Source of the DNA: Haematobacter massiliensis
GTDB taxonomy: Bacteria > Pseudomonadota > Alphaproteobacteria > Rhodobacterales > Rhodobacteraceae
Direction: 5' to 3'
Assembly (NCBI RefSeq): GCF_000740795.1
Contig: NZ_JGYG01000018.1
Span: forward strand, 1 to 59,693
Length of the DNA: 59,693 bases
Part shown: piece after piece, positions 1 to 8,002 of the stretch
Position numbering within the stretch: the stretch's first letter is position 1
Layout of the letters: every line of letters begins with the position of its first letter
Translations under genes and position numbers: made by a program
The notes under the pieces: generated by a model
The model's database searches: none
Told to the model about the DNA's origin: nothing
What the model saw: the letters and a program-made list of their open reading frames with translations, nothing else

Positions 1-1233
1 TTCACGTATGCCGTAGTGGATATAGCGCCCCCCGAACTCGCCGGGCTTTACCGGAGCAAGCTGTTTCGTCCTGGTCAGGTTGGAACCGGTCAGGTCGGCC
101 GAGCCGCCGATGGTGAAGGGCAGCGCCTCGTTTACCACGCCAAGCGCCATTTCGGACGCCTTGCGTGTGGCCACCTTGGGGCGTTCGGCGACAAGCGTTT
201 CCTTGAACGCGGCCATCGGCAGCGCCAGCGGGGCTGGATCGGTCGCCAGATCGCTGAGGAAGGCATCGCGGTTGGGCGAGACGGCGAGCCGCGCCTGCCA
301 GTCCTGCCGGGCACGCGCGCCCCGTTCCGCGACGGCGCGAAAGGCGTCATAGACTTCCGCGGGAATATCGAACGGGCCCCAGCTCCAGCCGAGACGCGCG
401 CGGGCGGCCCCGATCTCCTCCATCCCGAGCGGTGCGCCATGCACGTCGTGGCTGCCCTGCTTGTTCGGAGCGCCGTAGCCGATCACCGTGCGGCAGGCGA
501 TCAACACCGGCAAGTCGGAACCGCGCGCCTCCGCTAGCGCATCGGCGATCTCGGCATGGGTATGGCCCTCCACCGTCAGAACCTTCCAGCCGGACGCACG
601 GAAACGCGCGCTCTGATCGGTGGAGGTGGAGAGCGCCGTCGAACCGTCGATGGTGATGCGGTTGTCGTCCCACAACACGATCAGGCGGGAAAGCTTCAGA
701 TGGCCTGCGAGGTCGATGGCCTCCTGACTCACGCCCTCCATCAGGCAGCCGTCGCCGGCCATGACATAGGTGTAGTGATCGACCAGATCGGGGTAACGGG
801 CCGCGGCCATCCGCTCCGCCAGCGCCATGCCGACGGCTGTCGCGATACCCTGCCCCAGCGGGCCGGTGGTGACCTCGATCCCTTGCGCATGGCCGTATTC
901 CGGGTGACCCGCAGTCCGCGCGCCGATCTGCCGGAAGGCGCGGATCTGATCCAGTCCCATGTCGGAATAGCCGATCAGATGATGCAGCGCGTAGAGCAGC
1001 ATGGAGCCATGCCCCGCGGACAGAATGAACCGGTCACGGTCGGGCCAGCTCGGGTCGGCAGGGTCAATCCTGACGAAGCGGTTGAACAGCACGGCTGCGA
1101 CATCGGCCATGCCCATCGGCATTCCGGGGTGACCGGAGTTCGCCGCCTGCACGGCATCCATGGTCAGGGCGCGGATCGCATTGGCCATCAGCCGCTCATC
1201 GGCGCGCGTGGCTATGGGAGCTTGCGTGTTCAT
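1..1233 (-). CDS. cbbT: Transketolase, Calvin-cycle type (3' part outside the window)
   Basis: Thiamine-diphosphate enzyme that moves two-carbon units between sugar phosphates in the Calvin cycle and pentose phosphate pathway; cytoplasmic. The N-terminus reads [16 protein letters not shown] and continues with the transketolase features [12 protein letters not shown] and [17 protein letters not shown], which form part of the diphosphate-binding site. The ATG at 1233 lies 9 bp after the stop of the phosphoribulokinase gene, so it is the third gene of a cbbF-cbbP-cbbT operon. About 411 of an expected 650-670 codons are present; the gene is cut by the window edge, not broken. The symbol cbbT rests on its position; by sequence alone it is tkt. 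Confidence 0.95.
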   Translation of the reverse strand, partial: MNTQAPIATRADERLMANAIRALTMDAVQAANSGHPGMPMGMADVAAVLFNRFVRIDPADPSWPDRDRFILSAGHGSMLLYALHHLIGYSDMGLDQIRAFRQIGARTAGHPEYGHAQGIEVTTGPLGQGIATAVGMALAERMAAARYPDLVDHYTYVMAGDGCLMEGVSQEAIDLAGHLKLSRLIVLWDDNRITIDGSTALSTSTDQSARFRASGWKVLTVEGHTHAEIADALAEARGSDLPVLIACRTVIGYGAPNKQGSHDVHGAPLGMEEIGAARARLGWSWGPFDIPAEVYDAFRAVAERGARARQDWQARLAVSPNRDAFLSDLATDPAPLALPMAAFKETLVAERPKVATRKASEMALGVVNEALPFTIGGSADLTGSNLTRTKQLAPVKPGEFGGRYIHYGIRE

Positions 1234-1242
1234 GGGATCCTC

Positions 1243-2121
1243 TCAGTGGCGATGGCGCTTGGCGTTGGAGACCAGGCGCTCGATGAGCGGCGTCAGGATG
1301 AGCTGCATGGCGAGATCGAGCTTCGGCCCGGGCACGACGATGGAGTTCGCACGGCTCATCCACGATCCGTTGATCATGGAGATGAGGTAGGGAAAATCGA
1401 TCCCGTGCGGATCCTTGAACCGGATGACGACGAGGCTCTCGTCCACCGTCGGAATCCAGCGGGCGACGAACGGGTTTGACGTGTCAACCACGGGCACGCG
1501 CTGAAAGTTGATGTCGGTTTCGGTGAACTGCGGACAGATGCAGTGCACATAGGCATGCATCCGGCGCAGGATCACATCGGTGACCGCTTCCGTCGAATAG
1601 CCCCGATGCGCCCGGTCCCTGTGGATTTTCTGGATCCATTCAAGATTGATGACCGGAACCACCCCGACCTTCAGGTCGGAGAAGCGGGCGATGTTGACCT
1701 CGTTGTTGGAGACGGCGCCATGCAGGCCTTCGTAGAACAGAAGGTCCGAGCCATCCTCGAACGGCGACCAGTCGGTGAAGGTGCCCAACGGCGCCTGATA
1801 GCGCTCGGCCTCCTTCTCATCATGGACATAATGCCGTGTGCGCCCCTTGCCCGTCTCCCCGTATTCGCGGAAAACCCGCTCCAGCTCGACCAGCTCATTG
1901 GCCTCATAGGAGAAATGGGAGAAGGTGTAGTCCCCCTCCGCCGTGCGGCGGGCGAGCTCACTCTTCATCTCGGCGCGGTCGTAGCGGTGAAAGGCATCTC
2001 CCTCGATGGAAACCGCCATTATACCTTCGCGGCGGAAGATCTGGTCGAAGGTATGCTTGACCGTCGTGGTCCCCGCGCCGGAAGAGCCGGTGACCGATAT
2101 GATGGGGTGGCGCAGGCTCAT
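1243..2121 (-). CDS. cbbP: Phosphoribulokinase (class I, bacterial type)
   Basis: Makes ribulose-1,5-bisphosphate from ribulose-5-phosphate and ATP, a step specific to the Calvin cycle. The 292-residue protein starts MSLRHPIISVTGSSGAGTTT; residues 12-20 form the P-loop. The length fits the octameric bacterial class I enzyme. An in-frame start further upstream at 2265 would run through the end of cbbF and is rejected in favour of the ATG at 2121, which sits 4 bp after the cbbF stop. Its presence is the strongest sign that the organism can fix CO2, though RuBisCO itself is not in the window. Confidence 0.97.
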   Translation of the reverse strand: MSLRHPIISVTGSSGAGTTTVKHTFDQIFRREGIMAVSIEGDAFHRYDRAEMKSELARRTAEGDYTFSHFSYEANELVELERVFREYGETGKGRTRHYVHDEKEAERYQAPLGTFTDWSPFEDGSDLLFYEGLHGAVSNNEVNIARFSDLKVGVVPVINLEWIQKIHRDRAHRGYSTEAVTDVILRRMHAYVHCICPQFTETDINFQRVPVVDTSNPFVARWIPTVDESLVVIRFKDPHGIDFPYLISMINGSWMSRANSIVVPGPKLDLAMQLILTPLIERLVSNAKRHRH

Positions 2122-2125
2122 CTCA

Positions 2126-3133
2126 TCAGCTCCTGAAAAGTCCGCGGCTGCCGAAAAGCGCCGATGTCTCGTTGTCGGGCAGGTCATGGTAGGAGGACAC
2201 GCGCGCGACATTCTGGGCGCAGCCGAAGACGAAGGGCGTCCGTTCATGGATGCTGCGCGGCGCATGATCGAGGATCAGGTCGATCCCGTCGGTTGCGGCA
2301 CCCCCGGCCTGCTCCACGATGAAGGCGATCGGCGCGCATTCATAGAGGTAGCGGAGCCGCCCGCGTTCATATCCCTTGCGGGAATCTCCCGGGTAGAGGA
2401 ACACCCCGCCACGGGAGAGGATCCGATGCGTCTCGGCCACCAGAGAGGCGACCCAGCGCATGTTGAAATCCCGCGTCCGCGGCCCCTCCGTGCCGGCGAC
2501 GCAATCGTCGATATAGGCCCGGATCGGCCGCGACCAATGCCGGTAGTTGGACGCGTTGATGGCGAACTCCCAGGATTTGGGCGCCAGTTCGATGCTGGTG
2601 CGGATGAGCCGGAACCGACCGCTCTCGGGATCGAGCAGGTATTTCTGAACCCCCTCGCCCATCGTCGCCACAAGGCAGCATTGCGGCCCGTAGATGACAT
2701 AGCCCGCCGCCACGAGATCCCGGCCCCGGCGCAGGAAGCTCTCCTCTGCCGTCACACCCGCCGGATAGATGGCGAAGATGGTGCCGATGGAGACATTGAC
2801 GCCGATGTTGGAAGACCCGTCCAGCGGATCAATGGCCAGTGCATAGGCGCCCTCGGGGTTGATCTCCTCGGCCTCGTCCCGCTCTTCCGAGGCGTAGAAG
2901 CGCACAGCGCTGCCGGTCAGAGCCTCCCGGAAGGCCTCATCCGCGATCAGGTCGAGCGCTTTCTGTCCGTCTCCGCCCGCGTTCTGGCCGCGCAATTCGT
3001 CCAGCACCTCATCCAGACCATCCCGCGCAATGCGCGTCTGAAGCGATGCGGCCACGGTGGCCATTCTGTGGATCACGTCCTGAAGCGCGACCGGGATATG
3101 AGACTTCGGCAGTATGGGTGTTGCGTCCTGCAT
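2126..3133 (-). CDS. cbbF: Fructose-1,6-bisphosphatase class I
   Basis: Hydrolyses fructose-1,6-bisphosphate (and in Calvin-cycle bacteria often sedoheptulose-1,7-bisphosphate). The protein has 335 residues. The metal-binding ASEE lies near residues 81-84 and the signature DPLDGSSN at 102-109, both typical of class I enzymes. It is the first gene of the minus-strand cbbF-cbbP-cbbT operon and is divergent from cbbR. The shared 90-bp gap holds a long dyad that probably binds CbbR. Dual FBPase/SBPase activity is inferred from context, not visible in the sequence. Confidence 0.96.
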   Translation of the reverse strand: MQDATPILPKSHIPVALQDVIHRMATVAASLQTRIARDGLDEVLDELRGQNAGGDGQKALDLIADEAFREALTGSAVRFYASEERDEAEEINPEGAYALAIDPLDGSSNIGVNVSIGTIFAIYPAGVTAEESFLRRGRDLVAAGYVIYGPQCCLVATMGEGVQKYLLDPESGRFRLIRTSIELAPKSWEFAINASNYRHWSRPIRAYIDDCVAGTEGPRTRDFNMRWVASLVAETHRILSRGGVFLYPGDSRKGYERGRLRYLYECAPIAFIVEQAGGAATDGIDLILDHAPRSIHERTPFVFGCAQNVARVSSYHDLPDNETSALFGSRGLFRS

Positions 3134-3149
3134 GGCCTGTCTCCCTTCT

Positions 3150-3183
3150 CATGAAAGGAACTTGCGTGAAGTTCGCTTTCATG
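3150..3183. promoter_or_regulatory. 34-bp dyad between cbbF and cbbR, probable CbbR operator
   Basis: The outer arms CATGAAAG (3150-3157) and CTTTCATG (3176-3183), together with the inner arms GAACTT (3158-3163) and AAGTTC (3169-3174), form a nearly perfect inverted repeat around GCGTG. Only one unpaired base (3175) breaks it. LysR-type activators of cbb operons bind dyads between the regulator gene and the divergent operon, so this is the expected CbbR site. It ends 17 bp upstream of the cbbF start codon. Confidence 0.7.
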
Positions 3184-3223
3184 GAAATTTTAAAATGACG
3201 AATGCCTTTTCAGGAAAAGTGAA

Positions 3224-4186
3224 ATGCCTCGCGTCGATGCCATTACCCTCCGGCAACTCCGAATCCTTGCGGCAGTGGCCTCCAACGGCTCTCTCACGGC
3301 GGCAGGGGAGCGCTTGGGTCTCACGCCGTCCGCCGTGCATGCGCAGATCAAGAACCTTGAGACGGCGCTGGCCGTACCGCTCCTTCGCCGCGCCGACAAC
3401 GGCGCCGGGTCCGAGCCGACACGGGAGGCTGCGCTGGTGCTGGAGGCCGGTCGCCGGATCGAGGTGGCGCTGACGCAATGCGCAGCACAGATCAGCGCTC
3501 TGAAGAGCGGCCATGCCGGGCGGGTGACGCTTGGCGTTGTTTCGACCGCGAAATACTTTGCCCCGCGCCTTGTCGCGCGGCTCCGGGCGATCTGCCCCGA
3601 TGTTGAGGTGGTTCTGCGGGAAGCGAACCGCAGCGGCGTAGTGGACGATCTGGAGCGCCATGCCGTGGACCTCGCCATCATGGGCCGGCCGCCCCGCCAC
3701 CCGGAGGTTTCGGCCACGATGATCGGCCCGCATCCCCACGGGATCCTGGTGCCGCCGGACCATCCGCTCGCTGGGCGGCAGGTCACGATGGAGCATCTGC
3801 TGAACGAAACGATGATCGCGCGGGAAGAAGGGTCCGGGACACGGATCCTGATGACGCGCTATCTTGATACCGAAGCGGAGGGCCAGGTGTTCGACATCGT
3901 CCAGATGGGGTCGAACGAAACCATCAAGCAGGCGGTGATGGCGGGCCTCGGGATCGCCTTTCTTTCGTTGCACACCGTCATGGATGAGCTTGCACACGGG
4001 CGGCTCGCGCTTCTTCACGCACCGGGATTGCCGATCCTCAGACGGTGGTTTCTGGTCTATCCAGCGCATGTGCCGCTGACACCGGCAGCGAATCGCATCC
4101 GCACCGAAGTGCTCGATCTCAAGGGCAGCTTCCTTCCGGCGAACGATCTCGCGCTGGCGGGGCTCGGAGATATGCCGCGCCGGTGA
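3224..4186 (+). CDS. cbbR: LysR-family transcriptional regulator of the cbb operon
   Basis: A 320-residue LysR protein with an N-terminal winged HTH at about residues 6-65 (ITLRQLRILAAVASNGSLTA, then SAVHAQIKNLE) and a periplasmic-binding-like effector domain. CbbR proteins activate Calvin-cycle operons in response to phosphorylated sugars or redox metabolites. The assignment comes from the divergent position next to cbbF and overall similarity. Just after the HTH, the segment RRADNGAGSEPTREA is slightly longer than in typical LysR proteins. The start MPRVDAITLRQ keeps the canonical distance to the HTH. Confidence 0.9.
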   Translation: MPRVDAITLRQLRILAAVASNGSLTAAGERLGLTPSAVHAQIKNLETALAVPLLRRADNGAGSEPTREAALVLEAGRRIEVALTQCAAQISALKSGHAGRVTLGVVSTAKYFAPRLVARLRAICPDVEVVLREANRSGVVDDLERHAVDLAIMGRPPRHPEVSATMIGPHPHGILVPPDHPLAGRQVTMEHLLNETMIAREEGSGTRILMTRYLDTEAEGQVFDIVQMGSNETIKQAVMAGLGIAFLSLHTVMDELAHGRLALLHAPGLPILRRWFLVYPAHVPLTPAANRIRTEVLDLKGSFLPANDLALAGLGDMPRR

Positions 4187-4336
4187 GCCGTGATCGCGGA
4201 ACAAGCATGAGGTGAGCCAGCGGTGCGGTCCGGGACGATATATCGCGGCCGACACTGTACCGTCCCGAGCCGTCCGGGACTTGCGCAAGGCGCCGCGGCG
4301 GGCAACGGCGATGCCTGAACGGATCGGGAGCGCGAT

Positions 4337-5683
4337 CTATGCGGCAGGGCCGCCGAGCAGCCGTGCAAGGCTCCGGCGAAGGTCCATCTCGGCCAGGGGT
4401 TTGGCAAGGACTTCTGCGCCGACCTGGCCGGCCGCTTCGGCGATGAATTCCACCTGTTCCGCGCTGACCATGAGCGCGGGCAGCGGCTTGTCCAGCCTGT
4501 CGCGCAGCGCGACGATCACGTCGCAGCCGGTCTCGCCGTTATCGAGCCGGTAGTCACTCAGAACCGCGTCAGGCGCGCCTTCCTCAAGGGTTGCGAGCGC
4601 GCTTTCAATCCCGGCTGCGGTGGTGACATCCACCCCCCAGGACCGGAGGAGAAAGGCGAATGCGCTGCGAACGCTGGGATCATTTTCCACGATCAGGATG
4701 CGGTGCCCGGCGAGGAAGTCCAGAAGCGCCCCCGGATCCTCGATCATGCCTGCCCGCTGCGGCGGCAGCAGACACATCTCCCCCAGTCGCGGGAGGCGCA
4801 CCCGGAAGCGCGATCCGCGGCCCGGCGCGCTGATAAGCTCGAGCGGATGGCCAAGACGCTGACAGGCCCGCTGGACGATGGAAAGCCCGAGCCCCGATCC
4901 CGGCTGATCGGAGCGGGAGAGGCGCTCGAATTCATTGAAGATGCGGCTCTGGTCGGACGGAGCGATGCCCGGCCCCTGATCCAGAACCTCCAGCCAGATC
5001 TCCTCGCCGTCCCGCCGCGCTCCGACGAGAACCTTGTGCCCCGTGGTGTATTTCAGCGCATTGGAGACGAGGTTCTGAGCGATCGACCGCAGCAGCACGG
5101 GATCGCTCAACACTGTCTGAGCGGTGGGCACGAATCGCAGCGCCACCTGCCGACCGGTCGCGAGGGGTTGCAGATCAATGCCCACACGCTGGAACAAGCG
5201 GCCCAGCGAGACCGGTGAGATCGACACCTCGGAGCGGGCAGAATCCAGCTTGGCGATATCCAGAAGCGCACGGATGAGTTCTTCGGCGGAATCGAAGCTG
5301 GCAGTGATGCGCTCCACCAGCTCGGCCTGAAACGGCTCGGCGGATGTTTCGGCCAGATGCGTGAGGAACAGCTTCGCCGCGCTCAGCGGCTGCAGGAGGT
5401 CGTGACCCGCGGCGCGCAGAAAGCGGGACTTCGCGCGACTGGCCTGATCCGCAGCCTCCCGCGCCCGGGCAAGTTCGGCGTTCGCTTCCGACAATTCGGA
5501 AAGGGCGCGCTCCAGTTCGCGGTTCCGGGCCAGGACTTCTCGCTCCAGCATGGCGGCCGTGCGCGTCAAAGCGTAGGAGGAACCGCGTGTCTCCTCCATC
5601 CGCTGCAGACGCTGCATCAGCGCGGCATTGATCTGCTCCAGCTTGTCGATCCGCCTTTGGGGACCGTCACTCTCCCGAAACAT
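4337..5683 (-). CDS. Hybrid sensor histidine kinase with C-terminal receiver (NahK-like)
   Basis: 448 residues. A long coiled-coil N-terminus without membrane segments precedes the H-box AAGHDLLQPL (His about residue 94), the N-box NLVSNALKYT, DQGPGIAPSD and GSGLGLSI, then a receiver domain (RILIVENDPSVRSAF ... SDYRL). The HDLLQPL H-box and the cytosolic layout match kinases of the NahK/ErcS' group, which work with FIST proteins. ATG 5683 is chosen over an upstream TTG at 5710 because a strong GGGGAGG lies just ahead of it; it overlaps the end of the FIST gene by 17 bp. As the last gene of the operon, it probably receives the FIST signal and phosphorylates the regulator at 6808-7500. Confidence 0.88.
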   Translation of the reverse strand: MFRESDGPQRRIDKLEQINAALMQRLQRMEETRGSSYALTRTAAMLEREVLARNRELERALSELSEANAELARAREAADQASRAKSRFLRAAGHDLLQPLSAAKLFLTHLAETSAEPFQAELVERITASFDSAEELIRALLDIAKLDSARSEVSISPVSLGRLFQRVGIDLQPLATGRQVALRFVPTAQTVLSDPVLLRSIAQNLVSNALKYTTGHKVLVGARRDGEEIWLEVLDQGPGIAPSDQSRIFNEFERLSRSDQPGSGLGLSIVQRACQRLGHPLELISAPGRGSRFRVRLPRLGEMCLLPPQRAGMIEDPGALLDFLAGHRILIVENDPSVRSAFAFLLRSWGVDVTTAAGIESALATLEEGAPDAVLSDYRLDNGETGCDVIVALRDRLDKPLPALMVSAEQVEFIAEAAGQVGAEVLAKPLAEMDLRRSLARLLGGPAA

Positions 5684-6797
5684 CGGGCCCTCCCCCGCCC
5701 AGAAAGGCAAGACCCACGAAAGTCTGGTTCACGTGGATACCGCCATGCTGCTCACCATAGGTGTTGAAGCCGGCCACGCGGAAGGTGCGGAAGATGCGAT
5801 CCGCATCAAAAAGCTCTGATGAATCGAGCGCAATCCGTCGGAGGATACAGTCGAAGCCAAGCACCATGTCCACCGGCCGCGACAAGCGGGACAGCCTGTC
5901 CTCCAGCCCCTCCGTGGGGCTGACAGCGTGCCCGAGCATCAGCACCGTCCCCGTTTCCAGCAACGACATCAGCTTCAGCCCGCCCTCCGGCGTCACGCTC
6001 CGAATGGCCCGGACGAAATTCCTCCCGCCGATGCGCACCATCAAAGGGTGACGGGCAAAGACTGCAGGCCCCAGCTCCTCCAGACGATGACCCGTGCGCA
6101 CGGCGTATTCCTCCGCCGCAGGTTCGCCGTTGATGGTCAGAAGCAGGCGTTCCTCAGGCAACGCATCGGTTACCACCATCGGAACGCCTTCTGGGGTGAA
6201 GTGGTCAAAGACCACCTCTTCCACCTCGAAAGGTGTGGACAGCAGGCAGAATACCGCACTTCCCCCCCGGGATTCGCTATTGAGGGCCAGTGCCGTCTCG
6301 GTAAAGCGCAGCCCGTCCGCCGTGGAGCCTCCCAGCACCAGAAGCCCCGGCAGCGTTGAATCCACCACCGCCGCGACCAGCTCTTCGCGACCGCTCAGCC
6401 CGTCGACGAGCAGCAGCCCAAAGCGCGAACGGCCCGGCTCCTCCGGGATCGCGGCGGAGAGTTCCCGCAACGCGCCCATCCAGTCCAAGGTCGCATGGCG
6501 GGCAAGTTCCGACAGCCAGATGGTGCCGGCGCGAAAGCCTGCCGTGGGAAAGACCACGAGCACCACCCCCTCGTCGCGTGGCCCCCCGTAAGCGAACCCG
6601 CCAGCGGAAGAGCAGGCCACGACGGTCGTTCCGGGAACGGCCGCACCGATCCGGTCGGACAGCAGCAGGACATCCTGACGATCGGCGGCGAAGGCGAGCA
6701 CGAGCGCGGGCCGACGGCCATCTTCGGACAGTCGCGCTATGCAACTCTCCACATCGCCCGAGACAGCGAACGGCGACCCTTCTGCCGCTGGAGACAT
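5667..6797 (-). CDS. FIST-domain sensor protein, NosP-like
   Basis: 376 residues from the ATG at 6797, with an N-terminal FIST domain (VVACSSAGGFAYGG, LLVLGGSTADGLRF) and a C-terminal FIST_C domain (LGFDCILRRIAL near the end, then NTYGEQHGGIHVNQTF). Some FIST proteins (NosP) bind haem and report nitric oxide to a partner kinase encoded next to them. The haem ligand cannot be assigned from this sequence. A TTG at 6839 would add 14 residues and overlap the upstream gene; the ATG 10 bp after that gene's stop is preferred. It lacks membrane segments and so probably senses a cytosolic ligand (NO, or possibly an amino acid). Confidence 0.85.
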   Translation of the reverse strand: MSPAAEGSPFAVSGDVESCIARLSEDGRRPALVLAFAADRQDVLLLSDRIGAAVPGTTVVACSSAGGFAYGGPRDEGVVLVVFPTAGFRAGTIWLSELARHATLDWMGALRELSAAIPEEPGRSRFGLLLVDGLSGREELVAAVVDSTLPGLLVLGGSTADGLRFTETALALNSESRGGSAVFCLLSTPFEVEEVVFDHFTPEGVPMVVTDALPEERLLLTINGEPAAEEYAVRTGHRLEELGPAVFARHPLMVRIGGRNFVRAIRSVTPEGGLKLMSLLETGTVLMLGHAVSPTEGLEDRLSRLSRPVDMVLGFDCILRRIALDSSELFDADRIFRTFRVAGFNTYGEQHGGIHVNQTFVGLAFLGGGGPDVSGE

Positions 6798-6807
6798 GAT
6801 TTGCCCG

Positions 6808-7500
6808 TCAGTGATCGAAAATCTTCGCGCGTGAGGCAAGAAGGGCGGCCTGCGTCCGGTTACGCACCCGGATCTTCTCCATGATCGCGGCGATATGGGT
6901 CTTTACTGTCGCCTCGGCGATCGACAACTCATAGGAAATGATCTTGTTGGGCCGACCCTGGCAGATGAGCCGGAGAATATTCATCTGCTGCGGTGTGAGC
7001 GTCGCAAAGGTTCGGGCAAGCTCCTCCGCCTCCGAGCCTCCTTCCGGGTCATAACACTCCGGCACGACGGTTTCCCCTGCCCACATGCGTTCCAGAGCGG
7101 CGATCATCTGGGCGCGGGGCAGGGATTTTGACAGATAGCCGCAGGCCCCTGCTCCAAGCGCCGCGGCAATGCTGCAGCTTTCCAGCTGCGCGGAGATCAC
7201 TGTCACCGGCGCGGCAGGTGCCAGCTGCCGCAGCGTCAGAACGCCGTCCACGCCCGAAACATCCGGCAAGGTCAGGTCCAGCAGCACCGCATCCGGCCCG
7301 TGTTCGCGGATGGCAGCGCGTGCCTCTGCCAAAGTCGCCGCCTGCCGCACACTGCTCAGCCGAAACGCATGGCGAAGAGCTATCGCGAGGGCCTCACACA
7401 TCAAAGGATGATCGTCGACGATCAGGACATGCCGCACAGAGCTGCTGTTCGCGCCACGCGCGACATCGCATCCGGCGTCCAAAACAGGACGTTCGTTCAT
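6808..7500 (-). CDS. NarL/LuxR-type response regulator
   Basis: 230 residues: a receiver domain (HVLIVDDHPLMCEALAIAL, phosphoacceptor Asp in DAVLLDLTLPD) followed by a GerE/LuxR HTH (TLTPQQMNILRLICQGRPN ... EATVKTHIAAIMEKI). It is the first gene of the minus-strand operon with the FIST protein and hybrid kinase, and so is likely their output transcription factor. The N-terminal 20 or so residues before the receiver are unconserved, so a later start is possible. Target genes are unknown. Confidence 0.9.
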   Translation of the reverse strand: MNERPVLDAGCDVARGANSSSVRHVLIVDDHPLMCEALAIALRHAFRLSSVRQAATLAEARAAIREHGPDAVLLDLTLPDVSGVDGVLTLRQLAPAAPVTVISAQLESCSIAAALGAGACGYLSKSLPRAQMIAALERMWAGETVVPECYDPEGGSEAEELARTFATLTPQQMNILRLICQGRPNKIISYELSIAEATVKTHIAAIMEKIRVRNRTQAALLASRAKIFDH

Positions 7501-7958
7501 GACTTCCTCCCTTTCCGGTCGCCTCTCCCCAAACGCGCCCGGAACCTGAGACAGAATACTGCTGATACCACGGGAGTCTAAGACTTTTTCTTAATGGCAA
7601 TTTCCGGCGGCAATTTCTGCGCCCGCGAAAAGCTTGTGACCGAAGCGCTACCGATGAAAGTGGTGAGTTCTGTAAAAGATGTTTTATATCAATGTGATAG
7701 ATATGAAATAGAACGCGCTGAAAACATGCACTCAGCGTGAGGGTTTTCCGCACGTCATACTTTAGCACGACACCAAGGCCCACGAACCGCTCTTCGCAGG
7801 TCACTATGGGCGAAAGGGGAGGAAAGGGGCGTCGAATATCGGGCGGGGCAATCCCGGGGGAGGAAGCTGAAAGGTCCGATCCTCTGCATTGTCGGCCCCG
7901 CGCATCGGCAAGACCTCTCTTGGCCGCCGTCTGGCAAGACGCCGTGTGGCAAGGCATG
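7501..7958. other. Intergenic region upstream of the response-regulator operon
   Basis: About 460 bp without a credible gene. The part at 7670-7720 is AT-rich compared with the surroundings and holds a short dyad ATCA-ATG-TGAT (7688-7698). This may be a regulator site for the minus-strand signalling operon, but it is too short to assign and is not an FNR box. Confidence 0.4.
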
Positions 7959-7983
7959 AAAAAGGGCGCCACAGGCGCCCTTT
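7959..7983 (-). terminator. Rho-independent terminator of lon
   Basis: On the minus strand, AAAGGGCGCC and GGCGCCCTTT pair around a 3-nt loop and are followed by a run of T. It lies 20 bp past the lon stop. Confidence 0.9.
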
Positions 7984-8002
7984 CCAAGCTTTTTGTGATG
8001 TA

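Noticed and set aside
2122-2265. Longer start for phosphoribulokinase
   Set aside because: The extra 48 codons lie within the end of cbbF and have no family similarity; the ATG at 2121 gives the normal class I length.
4187-4336. Terminator between convergent cbbR and the hybrid kinase gene
   Set aside because: Several GC-rich partial stems exist, but none has a clean stem with a T-run in either direction.
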